From assembly GCF_900109465.1 (NCBI RefSeq), contig NZ_FOAZ01000006.1, positions 124,001 to 188,000 of the forward strand: 64,000 nt of DNA, read 5' to 3'. This DNA is from Streptacidiphilus jiangxiensis. GTDB taxonomy: Bacteria > Actinomycetota > Actinomycetes > Streptomycetales > Streptomycetaceae. Shown one piece after another: positions 1 to 9,250 of the stretch. The translations under genes and the position numbers were made by a program. The notes beneath the pieces were generated by a model that saw nothing but the letters and a program-made list of their open reading frames with translations, did not search any database and was not told the DNA's origin. Position 1 is the stretch's first letter; each line of letters starts with the position of its first letter.

Positions 1-572
1 ACTTCTTCCGCATCACCGTGTTCCTGCCCTACGCCGTCCCCGCGGTCGTCGCCACGCTCATGTGGGGCTTCATGTACGGCACCAGGTTCGGCCTGGTCGC
101 CGACCTCGACCACACCTTCGGCATCACCCTGCCGGACCCGCTCTCGCCGCACCTGATCCTCGCGGGCATCGGCAACATCGTCACCTGGGAGTTCATCGGC
201 TACAACATGCTGATCTTCTACTCCGCGCTACGGGTGATCCCGCACTCCCTCTACGAGGCCGCGGCGATCGACGGCGCCGGCCAGTGGCGGATCGTCGGCG
301 CGATCAAACTCCCCGCGATCCGGGGCGCGCTGGTGATCGCGACGATCTTCTCCATCATCGGCAGCTTCCAGCTGTTCAACGAGCCGAGCATCCTGCGGCC
401 CCTGGTGCCCGACTCGGTGAGCACCTCCTACACCCCCAACCTCTACACCTACTCGCTGGCCTTCTCCGGCCAGCAGGAGGACTACGCCGCCACGGTCGCG
501 ATCATCATGGGCCTGGTCACCATGGTCGTCGCCTACGCCTTCCAGCTGCGCGGCATGCGAAAGGAGGCCTGA
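1..572 (+). CDS. Sugar ABC transporter permease, MalF-like (5' end outside window)
   Basis: The reading frame is open from the left edge (first full codon at base 3), so the gene begins upstream and only about 190 C-terminal residues are present. They show hydrophobic membrane segments and the EAA loop of binding-protein-dependent permeases (EAAAIDGAGQW, then LP), which contacts the ATPase. The stop is followed after 3 bases by the second permease, so the two are co-transcribed and should form a heterodimeric channel. No ATPase gene is visible; CUT1 importers of actinomycetes commonly share one MsiK-type ATPase encoded elsewhere. The neighbouring beta-galactosidase suggests galactosides as substrate, which is inference. 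Confidence 0.9.
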   Translation, partial: FFRITVFLPYAVPAVVATLMWGFMYGTRFGLVADLDHTFGITLPDPLSPHLILAGIGNIVTWEFIGYNMLIFYSALRVIPHSLYEAAAIDGAGQWRIVGAIKLPAIRGALVIATIFSIIGSFQLFNEPSILRPLVPDSVSTSYTPNLYTYSLAFSGQQEDYAATVAIIMGLVTMVVAYAFQLRGMRKEA

Positions 573-575
573 GCG

Positions 576-1532
576 ATGACCACCACGACGCCCGCCCCCG
601 CCCGTCCCGACAAGAGCGGACGCCCCACCCGGACCGCGCGCCTGCGCACGCCCTCGCCCCGGCCCCGCCGTCGGGCCCACTCCGTCGACCGGCCGCGCCG
701 CAGCAAGGCCCTGACCGCCCTGTCGGGCCTGGTGGTGCTCTACACCCTGGTGCCGCTCGCCTGGCTGGTCGTCAGCGCCACCAAGACGCAGGCCGATCTG
801 CTCGGCTCCCCCGGGCTCTGGTTCAGCGGGCACTTCGCGCTGTGGGACAACATCTCCCAGACCCTGAGCTACGACCACCACGTCTTCCTGCGCTGGCTGC
901 TCAACACCCTCCTCTACGTCGTCCTCGGCGCGGGGGGTGCCACCCTGCTGGCCGTCCTGGCCGGGTACGGGCTCGCCAAGTTCGACTTCCGCGGCAAGAA
1001 GGCCGTCTTCGCGGTCGTGATCGGCGCCGTCGCCGTGCCCGCCACGGCGCTCGCGGTGCCCACCTTCCTGATGTTCAGCAAGATGGGGCTGACCAACACC
1101 CCCTGGGCCGTGATCATCCCCTCGCTGGTGTCGCCGTTCGGCCTCTACCTGATGTGGGTCTTCGCCGCCGAGGCCGTGCCCACCGAACTGCTGGAAGCCG
1201 CCCGGGTCGACGGCTCGGGCGAGGTGCGCACCTTCTTCCGCATCGCCCTGCCGCTTCTCGCACCCGGCATCGTGACGGTGCTGCTCTTCACCGTGGTCGC
1301 GACCTGGAACAACTACTTCCTGCCGCTGATCATGATCAAGGACCCGAACTGGTACCCGCTGACCCTGGGCCTCAACGCCTGGAACGACCAGGCCGCGACC
1401 GCCGGCGGGCAGCCGGTCTTCAACCTCGTCATCACCGGCTCACTGCTGACCATCGTGCCGCTCGTCGCCGCCTTCCTGCTGCTCCAGCGCTTCTGGCAGT
1501 CGGGGTTGGCCGCAGGCAGCGTCAAGGAGTGA
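576..1532 (+). CDS. Sugar ABC transporter permease, MalG-like
   Basis: 318 residues. An Arg/Pro-rich cytoplasmic N-terminus of about 45 residues is followed by six predicted membrane segments and the EAA loop (EAARVDGSGEVRTF, then LP) near residue 210. This is the CUT1 family partner of the preceding permease. The ATG has an AGGAGG just upstream, inside the end of the previous gene. It lies in the operon permease, permease, binding protein, GH42 enzyme, consistent with import of an oligosaccharide that is cleaved inside the cell. Confidence 0.92.
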   Translation: MTTTTPAPARPDKSGRPTRTARLRTPSPRPRRRAHSVDRPRRSKALTALSGLVVLYTLVPLAWLVVSATKTQADLLGSPGLWFSGHFALWDNISQTLSYDHHVFLRWLLNTLLYVVLGAGGATLLAVLAGYGLAKFDFRGKKAVFAVVIGAVAVPATALAVPTFLMFSKMGLTNTPWAVIIPSLVSPFGLYLMWVFAAEAVPTELLEAARVDGSGEVRTFFRIALPLLAPGIVTVLLFTVVATWNNYFLPLIMIKDPNWYPLTLGLNAWNDQAATAGGQPVFNLVITGSLLTIVPLVAAFLLLQRFWQSGLAAGSVKE

Positions 1533-1639
1533 CCCCCACCCCACACTCCCCCGGCCGACCGACTCGGCCGCGGGGCCGCACCACCCTGCCCATTTTGCCC
1601 GTCCTGCCCATCCGCACTGAGCACAACGGAGTGAACGCC

Positions 1640-2983
1640 TTGAGAGTCCCCGCCCGTCACGCCGTCAGAGGCATCGGACTGCTGTGCGCCGCGGCGCTGA
1701 GCCTGACCGCCTGCGCCTCCTCCAGCACCACCGGATCCGGCTCCGCGAACACCGCGTCCTCGGCCTCCGCCGTCCAGGCGGCCCTGGCCAAGGGCGGCAC
1801 CATCACCGTCTGGGCCTGGGAGCCGACCCTCAAGCAGGTCGTCACCGACTTCGAGGCCAAGTACCCGAAGGTGCACGTCAACCTGGTCAACGCCGGCACC
1901 GGCGACAAGCAGTACACCGCGCTGCAGAACGCCGTCCAGGCGGGCAACGGCGGGCCGGACGTGGCGCAGATCGAGTACTACGCGCTCGGTCAGTTCGCGC
2001 TCGGCAAGTCCGTGCAGGACCTCAGCGGGTTCGGCGCCGCCTCGCTGTCGAGCAGCTACTCCCCGGGCCCGTGGAGCTCGGTGAACATCGGCGGCGGCGT
2101 GTACGCGCTGCCGATGGACTCCGGTCCCATGGCGCTGTTCTACAACAAGAAGGTCTTCGACAAGTACGGGCTGACCGTCCCGACGACCTGGGCGCAGTAC
2201 CTCGACGACGCGAAGAAGCTGCACGCGGCCGACCCGAACGCGTACATCACCAACGACACCGGCGACGCCGGCTTCACCACCAGCCTGATCTGGCAGGCGG
2301 GCGGCCACCCCTACAAGGTCGACGGCACCAAGGTCTCCGTCGACTTCACCGACGCGGGCAGCACCGCGTTCACGAGCACCTGGCAGCAGTTGGTCTCGGC
2401 CAAGCTCGTCGCCCCGGTCAACTCCTGGTCCGACCAGTGGTACAAGGGTCTGGGCGATGGCACCATCGCCACCCTGGCCTCCGGCGCGTGGATGCCCGCC
2501 AACTTCGTCTCCGGTGTGCCCGGCGCCTCCGGCGACTGGCGCGTGGCACCGCTGCCGCAGTGGCAGGCCGGGCAGAACGCGAGCGCGGAGAACGGCGGCA
2601 GCTCGCTGGCGGTGATGAAGGCGAGCGCCAACCAGGACCTCGCCTACGGGTTCCTCCAGTTCGCGAACGCGGGCGCCGGCGTGCAGGACCGGATCAAGGG
2701 CGGCGCGTTCCCCGCGACCACGGCGGACCTGAACTCCTCGGCCTTCCTGAACACCGCCTTCCCGTACTTCGGCGGCCAGAAGGCCAACCAGATCTTCGCG
2801 CAGTCGGCCAAGAACGTCGTCAAGGGCTGGCAGTACCTGCCGTTCCAGGTCTACGCCAACTCGATCTTCAACGACACGGTCGGCAAGGCGTACGTCTCCT
2901 CCACCACCCTCACCCAGGGGTTGCAGGCCTGGCAGGACGCCTCGGTCAAGTACGGCAGCCAGCAGGGATTCACCACCGGCTGA
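1640..2983 (+). CDS. Extracellular sugar-binding lipoprotein of the ABC importer
   Basis: A TTG start is chosen because GGAG lies 8 bases upstream; a GTG at 1631 would overlap that ribosome site. The product has about 447 residues: a short basic n-region, a hydrophobic segment and the lipobox LTAC, so the mature protein is anchored to the membrane by the Cys near residue 25. The rest matches family 1 solute-binding proteins (MalE-like), with an early beta-strand ITVWAWEP and many aromatic residues suited to sugar stacking. It would deliver an oligosaccharide to the two upstream permeases. Substrate is not readable from sequence; the GH42 gene next to it suggests beta-galactosides. Confidence 0.9.
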   Translation: MRVPARHAVRGIGLLCAAALSLTACASSSTTGSGSANTASSASAVQAALAKGGTITVWAWEPTLKQVVTDFEAKYPKVHVNLVNAGTGDKQYTALQNAVQAGNGGPDVAQIEYYALGQFALGKSVQDLSGFGAASLSSSYSPGPWSSVNIGGGVYALPMDSGPMALFYNKKVFDKYGLTVPTTWAQYLDDAKKLHAADPNAYITNDTGDAGFTTSLIWQAGGHPYKVDGTKVSVDFTDAGSTAFTSTWQQLVSAKLVAPVNSWSDQWYKGLGDGTIATLASGAWMPANFVSGVPGASGDWRVAPLPQWQAGQNASAENGGSSLAVMKASANQDLAYGFLQFANAGAGVQDRIKGGAFPATTADLNSSAFLNTAFPYFGGQKANQIFAQSAKNVVKGWQYLPFQVYANSIFNDTVGKAYVSSTTLTQGLQAWQDASVKYGSQQGFTTG

Positions 2984-3008
2984 CGGCCCGTCCTCCGCAT
3001 TCTTGGCA

Positions 3009-3035
3009 GCGGCGCGCACGGTTCGTGCGCGCCGC
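3009..3035 (+). terminator. 11-bp GC hairpin between binding-protein and beta-galactosidase genes
   Basis: The arms GCGGCGCGCAC and GTGCGCGCCGC pair perfectly around the 5-base loop GGTTC. It lies 25 bases after the binding-protein stop and 26 bases before the beta-galactosidase start. There is no U-tract, so it may act as a partial terminator or as an RNA-stabilising stem that keeps binding-protein transcript more abundant than downstream message. The same arrangement occurs at 50630-50666. Confidence 0.6.
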
Positions 3036-3061
3036 CGCCCCGCGCCTCCGAAGGGATCACC

Positions 3062-5131
3062 ATGACCGCGAACCCCTCCCCCGCCCACCGCTGGATCCGC
3101 TGGCCCTCGGACGACCGCTCCCCGCGGCTGGGCTACGGCGCCGACTACAACCCGGAGCAGTGGCCGCGCGAGGTGTGGAAGGACGACATCCGGCTGATGC
3201 GCGAGGCGGGCGTGAACATCGTCTCGCTCGCCATCTTCTCCTGGGCCCGCCTCCAGCCCACGGCCGACAGCTGGGACTTCGACTGGCTCGACGAGATCAT
3301 GGACCTGCTCCACGCGGGCGGGGTCGCCGTCGACCTGGCCACCGCCACCGCCTCGCCGCCGCCGTGGCTGACCACCCTGCACCCGGAGATCCTCCCCGTC
3401 ACCCGCACCGGGGAGACGCTGTGGCCGGGCGCGCGACAGCACTGGCGGCCCACCTCCCCCGTCTTCCGCACCCACGCGCTGCGACTGGTCCAGGCGTTGG
3501 CCACCCGCTACGCGAACCACCCGGCGCTGGCGGCCTGGCACGTCAGCAACGAGCTGGGCTGCCACAACGTGTACGACTACTCCGACGACGCCGCCCGCGC
3601 CTTCCGGGTCTGGCTGCGCGCCCGCTACGGCACCCTGGACGCCCTCAACCACGCCTGGGGCACCGCCTTCTGGTCCCAGCACTACAGCGACTGGGAGCAG
3701 CTGCTGCCGCCCCGGCTGGCCGCCTCCCACCCCAACCCGACCCAGCAGCTGGACTTCAAGCGCTTCTCCTCCGACGCCCTGCGCGACCACCTGCGCGCCG
3801 AGCGCGAGGTGCTGACGCGGATCACCCCTGACGTGCCGGTCACCACCAACTTCATGGTGATGGGCGAGACCAGGGGCATGGACTACGCGAGCTGGGCCGA
3901 CGACGTCGACTTCGTCTCCAACGACCACTACGTCCACCCCGGTCCGCAGGGCCTGGACGAGCTGTCGTTCTCCGCGAACCTGGTCAGCGGCATCGCCGGC
4001 CACCGCCCCTGGTACCTGATGGAGCACTCCACCAGCGCGGTCAACTGGCAGCACGTCAACCAGGCCAAGCTGCCGGGCGAGCTGGCGCGGGACTCACTGC
4101 TGCACGTCGGCCACGGGGCCGACACCGTCGCCTTCTTCCAGTGGCGCCAGTCCGCGGCCGGTGCGGAGAAGTACCACTCCGCGATGGTGCCGCACGCCGG
4201 GCCCGACAGCGAGGTCTTCCGCGCGGTCACGGCCCTCGGCCGCACGCTGGCCGCGCTCGCTCCCGTCGCGGGGACCACGCGCAGGCCCGCCCGCGCCGCG
4301 ATCGTCTTCGACTGGGACTCGTGGTGGACCGCCGAGCACGACTCGCACCCCACCGCGCTGCTGCGCTACCGCCAGGAGGCGCTGGACTGGTACTCGGCGT
4401 TCCTCGCGCTCGGCGTGCGGGCGGACGTCGTGCCCACGCGCGCCGACTTCTCCGGCTACGACGTGCTGGTCGCCCCGGTCCTGCATGTCGTGCCGACCGC
4501 TCTCGCCGACCGGCTGCGGGGCTTCGTCGAAGCGGGCGGCCACCTGGTCACCACCTACTTCTCCGGCATCGTGGACGAGAACGACCATGTGCACCTGGGC
4601 GGCCACCCGGGCGCCCTGCGGGACCTGCTCGGCATCCGGGTCGAGGAGTTCGCCCCGCTGCCCGAGGGCGCCGAGGTCGGGCTCGACGACGGGAACCGGG
4701 CCACGCTGTGGACCGACGCCGTCACCGTGACCGCCACCGACGTGCTGACCCTCGCCCGTTACACCGACGGCCCCCAGGCCGGCCGCCCCGCGCTGACCCG
4801 CCGCACCGTCGGCACCGGATCGGCGGCGTACCTCTCCACCCGGCTCGGTGCCGAGCAACTGCCGGGAGTCCTGGGCCAGTTGCTGGCAGGCGCCGATGTC
4901 GGCAGCGAGCTGCCCGAAGCGGCCTGCGGGCGCGTCGACCTGACGATCCGCCAGTCCGCGGAGGAGGAGTTCTGGTTCCTCACCAATCGCACCGCCGACC
5001 CGGTCCCGCTGCCGTCGGTCGAGGGCGAGCTGCTCGCCGCGACCGTCGAGCCGGGCCGTGACGCCGACGTCCTCGTCCTGCCGCCGCGCGCCGTGGCCGT
5101 CCTGCGCCGCCCACACCGGGCCGCCGACTGA
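3062..5131 (+). CDS. Beta-galactosidase, glycoside hydrolase family 42
   Basis: 689 residues, normal for GH42. It opens with the family hallmark GYGADYNPEQWP (residues 24-35). The acid/base Glu is in the motif HVSNELG (E164) and the nucleophile Glu in WYLMEHSTSA (E321). The catalytic TIM barrel occupies about residues 20-390, followed by a trimerisation-type Rossmann domain and a beta-rich C-terminus. There is no signal peptide, so it acts in the cytoplasm on galactosides imported by the upstream ABC system. GAAGG precedes the ATG by 6 bases. GH42 enzymes act on lactose, galacto-oligosaccharides or arabinogalactan fragments; which one applies here is not shown. Confidence 0.94.
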   Translation: MTANPSPAHRWIRWPSDDRSPRLGYGADYNPEQWPREVWKDDIRLMREAGVNIVSLAIFSWARLQPTADSWDFDWLDEIMDLLHAGGVAVDLATATASPPPWLTTLHPEILPVTRTGETLWPGARQHWRPTSPVFRTHALRLVQALATRYANHPALAAWHVSNELGCHNVYDYSDDAARAFRVWLRARYGTLDALNHAWGTAFWSQHYSDWEQLLPPRLAASHPNPTQQLDFKRFSSDALRDHLRAEREVLTRITPDVPVTTNFMVMGETRGMDYASWADDVDFVSNDHYVHPGPQGLDELSFSANLVSGIAGHRPWYLMEHSTSAVNWQHVNQAKLPGELARDSLLHVGHGADTVAFFQWRQSAAGAEKYHSAMVPHAGPDSEVFRAVTALGRTLAALAPVAGTTRRPARAAIVFDWDSWWTAEHDSHPTALLRYRQEALDWYSAFLALGVRADVVPTRADFSGYDVLVAPVLHVVPTALADRLRGFVEAGGHLVTTYFSGIVDENDHVHLGGHPGALRDLLGIRVEEFAPLPEGAEVGLDDGNRATLWTDAVTVTATDVLTLARYTDGPQAGRPALTRRTVGTGSAAYLSTRLGAEQLPGVLGQLLAGADVGSELPEAACGRVDLTIRQSAEEEFWFLTNRTADPVPLPSVEGELLAATVEPGRDADVLVLPPRAVAVLRRPHRAAD

Positions 5132-5443
5132 CCGACAACCGCCCCCCCTCGTGTCGGCCCGCAGGGCCTCGGTCCACACCTCGCCGTACCCGTCCGGTCG
5201 GCGGGTGTGTGCCGGCGGCCCGGCGGGGCCGCCGGGGCACGGGTGGAAGCGGACGAGCGCGGCACGAGGACGCCGGACGGCGACGACCGGCGCCGCCGAC
5301 CCCCGCCTCCGCTCACCGGCGGCCAGCGGCTGGGTTGTCCGGCGTGGAGCCGTCCGGGTGAGACCGGCCCGGTCGCGCATGCCCGGACGACCCGGCCTGG
5401 AACACCTGTGGGTGACCGTCCCCCCTGCCTGGAAGAGGCCGAC
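5132..5443. other. Gene-free interval after the sugar operon
   Basis: 312 bases with no convincing gene. It contains a GC hairpin (5214-5233) that may end the sugar operon. The last 30 bases hold GGAAGAGG, the likely ribosome site of the small gene at 5444. I see no clear operator or promoter hexamers. Confidence 0.4.
5214..5233 (+). terminator. Candidate terminator of the sugar operon
   Basis: The arms GGCGGCCC and GGGCCGCC pair perfectly around a 4-base loop, 82 bases after the beta-galactosidase stop. No U-tract follows, which is common in high-GC actinomycetes, so function is only plausible. Confidence 0.4.
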
Positions 5444-5662
5444 ATGCCCGACGACGAACTCGCCCGCTTCCTCGCCGCCCTCGGCCCCGCGGGCCGGGAG
5501 AGGGTGCTGGCGCTGACGCGCGAGCAGCAGGCACAGCTGGCCCGCGCCTGGGAGGAGGAACTCGTCGACGACACGGATCTGGACACACTGGACGAGCTGT
5601 CCCCCGCGGCAGCCGAGACCGAGGCCGCCGAGCGCGTGCTCAGGGATTTCACCCAGGAGTGA
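5444..5662 (+). CDS. Small acidic protein of unknown function
   Basis: 72 residues starting MPDDELARFLAAL, very rich in Glu, Asp, Ala and Leu, and probably all helical. It has no Cys, no signal peptide and no family I recognise. The ATG has GGAAGAGG 5 bases upstream and GC-rich third positions continue to the stop, which supports real coding. The Rieske gene follows 44 bases later but has its own promoter element, so the two may be transcribed separately. Confidence 0.55.
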   Translation: MPDDELARFLAALGPAGRERVLALTREQQAQLARAWEEELVDDTDLDTLDELSPAAAETEAAERVLRDFTQE

Positions 5663-5672
5663 CGCCAGGGCG

Positions 5673-5697
5673 GTTTATCCCGTGCCGGGCCGGTTAG
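5673..5697 (+). promoter_or_regulatory. SigB-type promoter element GTTT-N15-GGTTAG
   Basis: GTTT (5673-5676), a 15-base spacer and GGTTAG (5692-5697) stand just before the Rieske gene. Streptomyces SigB-group promoters are described as GNNT-N14-16-GGGTAY, so this differs mainly at the third base of the second box. Transcription would start about 7-10 bases downstream, almost on the ATG at 5707, giving a leaderless message. The same element with the same spacer stands before the transaldolase gene. Confidence 0.5.
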
Positions 5698-5706
5698 CCG
5701 CGCGGC

Positions 5707-6606
5707 ATGGACACCCCTCTCCTCACCGCCACGGCCGCCTCCGTCCTCGAATGCCGACCGGTCCGCCGGGCGCTGGACGGGCTCGGCCGGCTCGAAGCGC
5801 TCGACACGGTGGCCGGGCCGCTCCGCGACGCGATCCGCGCGGTGCCGCTCGGCGGAGCGCGCGACGTTCTGCGCGGCACCTGGCTCGGGCATCCGCTGCA
5901 CCCGGCCCTGGTCCAGGTCCCCATCGGGTCATGGACCAGCGCGGCCGTCCTGGACCTGGTGCCCGGCGAGCGCCGGGCGGCGACGGGCCTGATCGCGCTC
6001 GGGCTGCTCGGCGCCGGGCCGAGCGCCGTGGCCGGGTGGGTCGACTGGGCCGAGCAGCCGCCCGAGCAGCAGCGCGCCGGGCTGGTCCACGCGCTGTGCA
6101 ACACCACCGCCGTGGCCCTGTACTCCGCCTCGCTGCTGGCCCGGCTACGGGGCGGTCGGCTCCGCGGGCGTCTGCTCGGCTGGGCCGGCCTCTCCGCCGC
6201 CACGGTCGGGGGCGTCATCGGCGGCCACCTGGCCTACCGGCTGGGCGTGGGCGTCAACCGGACCGAGGACCTTCCGCTGCTCGTCGAGGACGGCTGGCAC
6301 TGGCTCGGCACCACGGCGGATCTCCCGGTCGGCCGGCCGGTCCGGCGCGAACTGGGCGACGTCCCACTCGTCGTGGTGCGCGAGCCCGAAGGTCGGGTGC
6401 GGGTGCTGGCCGGGCGCTGCAGCCACCTGTCCGGCCCGCTGACGGAGGGCACCCTGCACGACGGCTGCCTGACCTGCCCGTGGCACGGCAGCACCTTCCG
6501 GCTCAGCGACGGCGAGGTGATGTCGGGCCCCGCCACCTCCCCACAGCCGGTCTTCGACACCCGGACCGTGGACGGCCGGGTCCAGGTCAGGCTGCCGGAC
6601 GCATGA
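5707..6606 (+). CDS. DUF2231 membrane protein fused to a Rieske [2Fe-2S] domain
   Basis: 299 residues. The N-terminal half is a DUF2231-type membrane domain with the motif GHPLHPALVQVPIGSW (residues 61-76) and about four membrane spans. The C-terminal half (about 205-299) is a Rieske domain whose cluster ligands are visible as C238-S-H240 and C257-P-W-H260. It is probably an electron-transfer protein of the membrane facing the cytoplasm; its partner is unknown. No Shine-Dalgarno is present before the ATG, but a SigB-like promoter ends 9 bases upstream, so leaderless translation under stress control is likely. Confidence 0.88.
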   Translation: MDTPLLTATAASVLECRPVRRALDGLGRLEALDTVAGPLRDAIRAVPLGGARDVLRGTWLGHPLHPALVQVPIGSWTSAAVLDLVPGERRAATGLIALGLLGAGPSAVAGWVDWAEQPPEQQRAGLVHALCNTTAVALYSASLLARLRGGRLRGRLLGWAGLSAATVGGVIGGHLAYRLGVGVNRTEDLPLLVEDGWHWLGTTADLPVGRPVRRELGDVPLVVVREPEGRVRVLAGRCSHLSGPLTEGTLHDGCLTCPWHGSTFRLSDGEVMSGPATSPQPVFDTRTVDGRVQVRLPDA

Positions 6607-6661
6607 CCCCGCGGGGTCGACCCCGGCCGGCTCGCCCGGCCCGTCCGGAACCTCGCCTTCG

Positions 6662-9250
6662 TCAGCCGTCCAGACGGGCGAGCAGGACGGCGACGTCGTC
6701 CGCCCGGTTGCCCGGGGGCAGCGTCTCGGCAAGGAGGCGGTCGGCCAGGGACTCGAGCGAGGGGGTGTCGGAGCGCTCCAGCACCGCGCGCAGGCCGTCG
6801 ATGCCGCGGTCGATCGAGGTCCCCGGGCGTTCGACGAGCCCGTCGGTGTAGAGGGCCAGCACGGAGCCGGGGGCCAGGGTGAGCTCCTCGACCGGGTAGC
6901 AGGCCTCGGGGTCGACGCCGAGCAGCACACCGCCGCCCAGTTCCAGGACCTCGGTGTGCCCGTCGGGGTGACGCAGGACCGGCGGCAGGTGGCCCGCGCG
7001 GACGCCTGAGGCCCGCCCGGAGGAGGGGTCGAGCTCCACCAGGCAGCAGCTGGCCAGCAGCTGCGAGTCCAGGTCCGGCAGCAGCCGGTTGAGCAGCGCG
7101 AGAACCTCGCCGGGCGGGTGTCCGCTGGCGACGAAGGCCCGGACCGCGCTGCGCAGTTGTCCCATCACACCGGCCGCGGCGACGCTGTGGCCCTCGACGT
7201 CGCCGACCACCAGGCAGAGGCCACGGGGGGTCACGATCGTGTCGTACCAGTCGCCGCCGATCTCCATGCCGCGCGTACCGGGCAGGTAGCGGGCGGCGAT
7301 GCCCACGCCCTTGAGCCGGGGCAGGGCGTGCGGGAGCAGGGCCTGCTGCAGGCCGCGGGCGAGGGCGAACTCGGCGTCGTACAGCCGGGCCCGCTCGAGG
7401 GCCTGGGCGATCAGGCCGCACAGTGCGGTCAGCACCGCGCGCTCCTCGGAGGTGAAGGTGTGCGGCTCGTCGAAGCCGAGGATGCAGCTGCCGACGGGTC
7501 GTCCCGAGGCCATCAGCGGCAGGAACGCCCAGGCGCACATCTGGTCGAGGGCGATGCCGGGGTAGGACCCGGCGAGTTCGTCGACGGAGGCGAAGAAGAT
7601 CGGCACGCCCGTGGCCAGCGCCTCGGCGCCGGGCAGCCGGGCCTGGACGGGGGTGCCCTCGAACGGGTCGAGGAACCCCTCGGGGTAGCCGACCTGGAGG
7701 GCCAGGCGGAGCCGACTCTCCTCGGCCAGGTAGATCGCGACCTCCTGACCGCCGAACGCGGGCAGGATCTGTTCGGCGACCACCGCGCAGACCTCGCGCA
7801 CGGACACCGCCTCGGACATGGCGCTGGCGAGCCGCAGCAGGTGGTAGATCGCCCCGGCTCCGGCGCCGGGCCCGGGGGCCCCGGCCGGCTCGGCGGCGAG
7901 GGCGTCGGCGTACCGCGCACCGGCGGGAGCGACGGCCGGCGCGTCGGCGGGGTGGGGTCGGCCGGCGTGTGCTCCGGCCGCCTGGTGCCCGGGGGAACGC
8001 CCGCGGGTGTGGCGCGCCGCGGCCGGGTGGTCCCCCGCGACCACGGTCCCCGTCATGCCGTGCGCGTCGGGGTAGAGGCTGAAGGCCAGCCAACTGTCCG
8101 GCGGACGGCGCGCCAGGAACGCGGTGGGCTGACGGGAGATCACCGCCGCGAGGTGGCGGTCCTCGACGGCCGGGTCGGCGAGCCACGGCAGCGCCTCCCA
8201 CAGCCGCCGCCCGAGCAGCTCCTCGCGTCGGCTGGCCAACAGCAGCTCACTGCCGAGGTTCACGTAGTCGACGCGGCCGTCGGGGTCGAGCGAGAACACG
8301 CCCCGGCGCAGCCGCTCCACCGCCTGGGCGGCGGCCGCGGCGGTCCCGGCGTCGAGCACCGCACCGGTCAGGTGCGGCCCGGTCGCGTCGCCGGAGACGC
8401 CGTCACGGACCTGTCCCCAGATCTGGACGGTGCGCACGCGACCCGCTCCGTCCTTGAACCGCAGGCGCAGCGGCGGGAAGAGCGAGGTGTGGGCCGCACG
8501 GCCCAGCGCGTTCCTGAGTCTGGGCAGGTCGTCGGGGTCGATGGTCGCGGCCAGCACCCGGGCGAGGCTCTCCGCCTCTCCGTGGGCTCCGGGCGGGAGG
8601 CCCAGGATGGCGCGCACGGTGTCGTCGACCTCGAGCGCGCGGGTGCGCAGGTCCAGGTCGAACAGGCCGACACGAAGCGTGGGCGCGGGTGGCCAGGGCA
8701 GCTCGGCGACGGTGCGGCGGCCCTCCACGGCCTCGCCGCGCGCGACCAGTCGGTCCAGGTCGCCGCCGAGCCGGCGGGCGGTGCGGCGCAGGTGGCGTCG
8801 GGCCGCGGCCGGGACCCCGTCCGGGGTGGCGGGCCACAGCGCGCAGAGCACGCCGTACGTCTCGTCCGCGCCGGTGACGGGGACGTAGGCCGAGGCGAAG
8901 GCGTAGGGCAGGCCGACCAGCAACTGAGGGAAGCGGCGCAGGCTGTCCTCGGCTCCGGCGAGGTGCACGGTGCGCCCGGAGCGGTAGGCCAGCGGGCCGG
9001 GCAGCGCCCCCTGCACGGCGACGCGCCGGAACGGTTCCAGCGCGCCCACGGGGAGCCCCGCGACGGTGCTCAGCATGAGCGAGCGCCGGTCGCGGGAGCG
9101 TAGGTAGACCATCGCACCATAGGCTCCGGCCCCGGTGAGCGCGTCCTCGACCGCGCCCGCCTGGAGATCGTCGCAGCTGGGCTCCGCGCCGGGGGCGTCC
9201 TCGCCCGTTCCGGCCGAGCGGTGCAGCCTGCGCGGCCCGCCTTCGTGCAT
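6662..9250 (-). CDS. GAF/PAS sensor protein with SpoIIE-type PP2C phosphatase
   Basis: 862 residues from an ATG at 9250; the frame stays open to 9391 but that stretch is Arg/Gly-rich and looks non-coding. In order I see an N-terminal GAF-like domain (about 20-170), a PAS domain (about 195-310), a second PAS (about 330-400, FSLDPDGRVDYVN), a GAF domain (about 475-625) and a C-terminal SpoIIE phosphatase (about 640-862) with the metal-binding motifs EIGGDWYD and VGDVEGHS. Such proteins dephosphorylate anti-sigma-factor antagonists and so activate sigma factors. A SigB-type sigma and an RsbW-like ATPase lie 11-14 kb away, but a direct link is inference. Confidence 0.9.
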   Translation of the reverse strand: MHEGGPRRLHRSAGTGEDAPGAEPSCDDLQAGAVEDALTGAGAYGAMVYLRSRDRRSLMLSTVAGLPVGALEPFRRVAVQGALPGPLAYRSGRTVHLAGAEDSLRRFPQLLVGLPYAFASAYVPVTGADETYGVLCALWPATPDGVPAAARRHLRRTARRLGGDLDRLVARGEAVEGRRTVAELPWPPAPTLRVGLFDLDLRTRALEVDDTVRAILGLPPGAHGEAESLARVLAATIDPDDLPRLRNALGRAAHTSLFPPLRLRFKDGAGRVRTVQIWGQVRDGVSGDATGPHLTGAVLDAGTAAAAAQAVERLRRGVFSLDPDGRVDYVNLGSELLLASRREELLGRRLWEALPWLADPAVEDRHLAAVISRQPTAFLARRPPDSWLAFSLYPDAHGMTGTVVAGDHPAAARHTRGRSPGHQAAGAHAGRPHPADAPAVAPAGARYADALAAEPAGAPGPGAGAGAIYHLLRLASAMSEAVSVREVCAVVAEQILPAFGGQEVAIYLAEESRLRLALQVGYPEGFLDPFEGTPVQARLPGAEALATGVPIFFASVDELAGSYPGIALDQMCAWAFLPLMASGRPVGSCILGFDEPHTFTSEERAVLTALCGLIAQALERARLYDAEFALARGLQQALLPHALPRLKGVGIAARYLPGTRGMEIGGDWYDTIVTPRGLCLVVGDVEGHSVAAAGVMGQLRSAVRAFVASGHPPGEVLALLNRLLPDLDSQLLASCCLVELDPSSGRASGVRAGHLPPVLRHPDGHTEVLELGGGVLLGVDPEACYPVEELTLAPGSVLALYTDGLVERPGTSIDRGIDGLRAVLERSDTPSLESLADRLLAETLPPGNRADDVAVLLARLDG

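Noticed and set aside
1313-4054. Very long open frame on the minus strand opposite the sugar operon
   Set aside because: It is opposite genes with clear family matches, is extremely rich in Gly, Arg and Val, and shows no domain; long antisense frames are common at this GC content.
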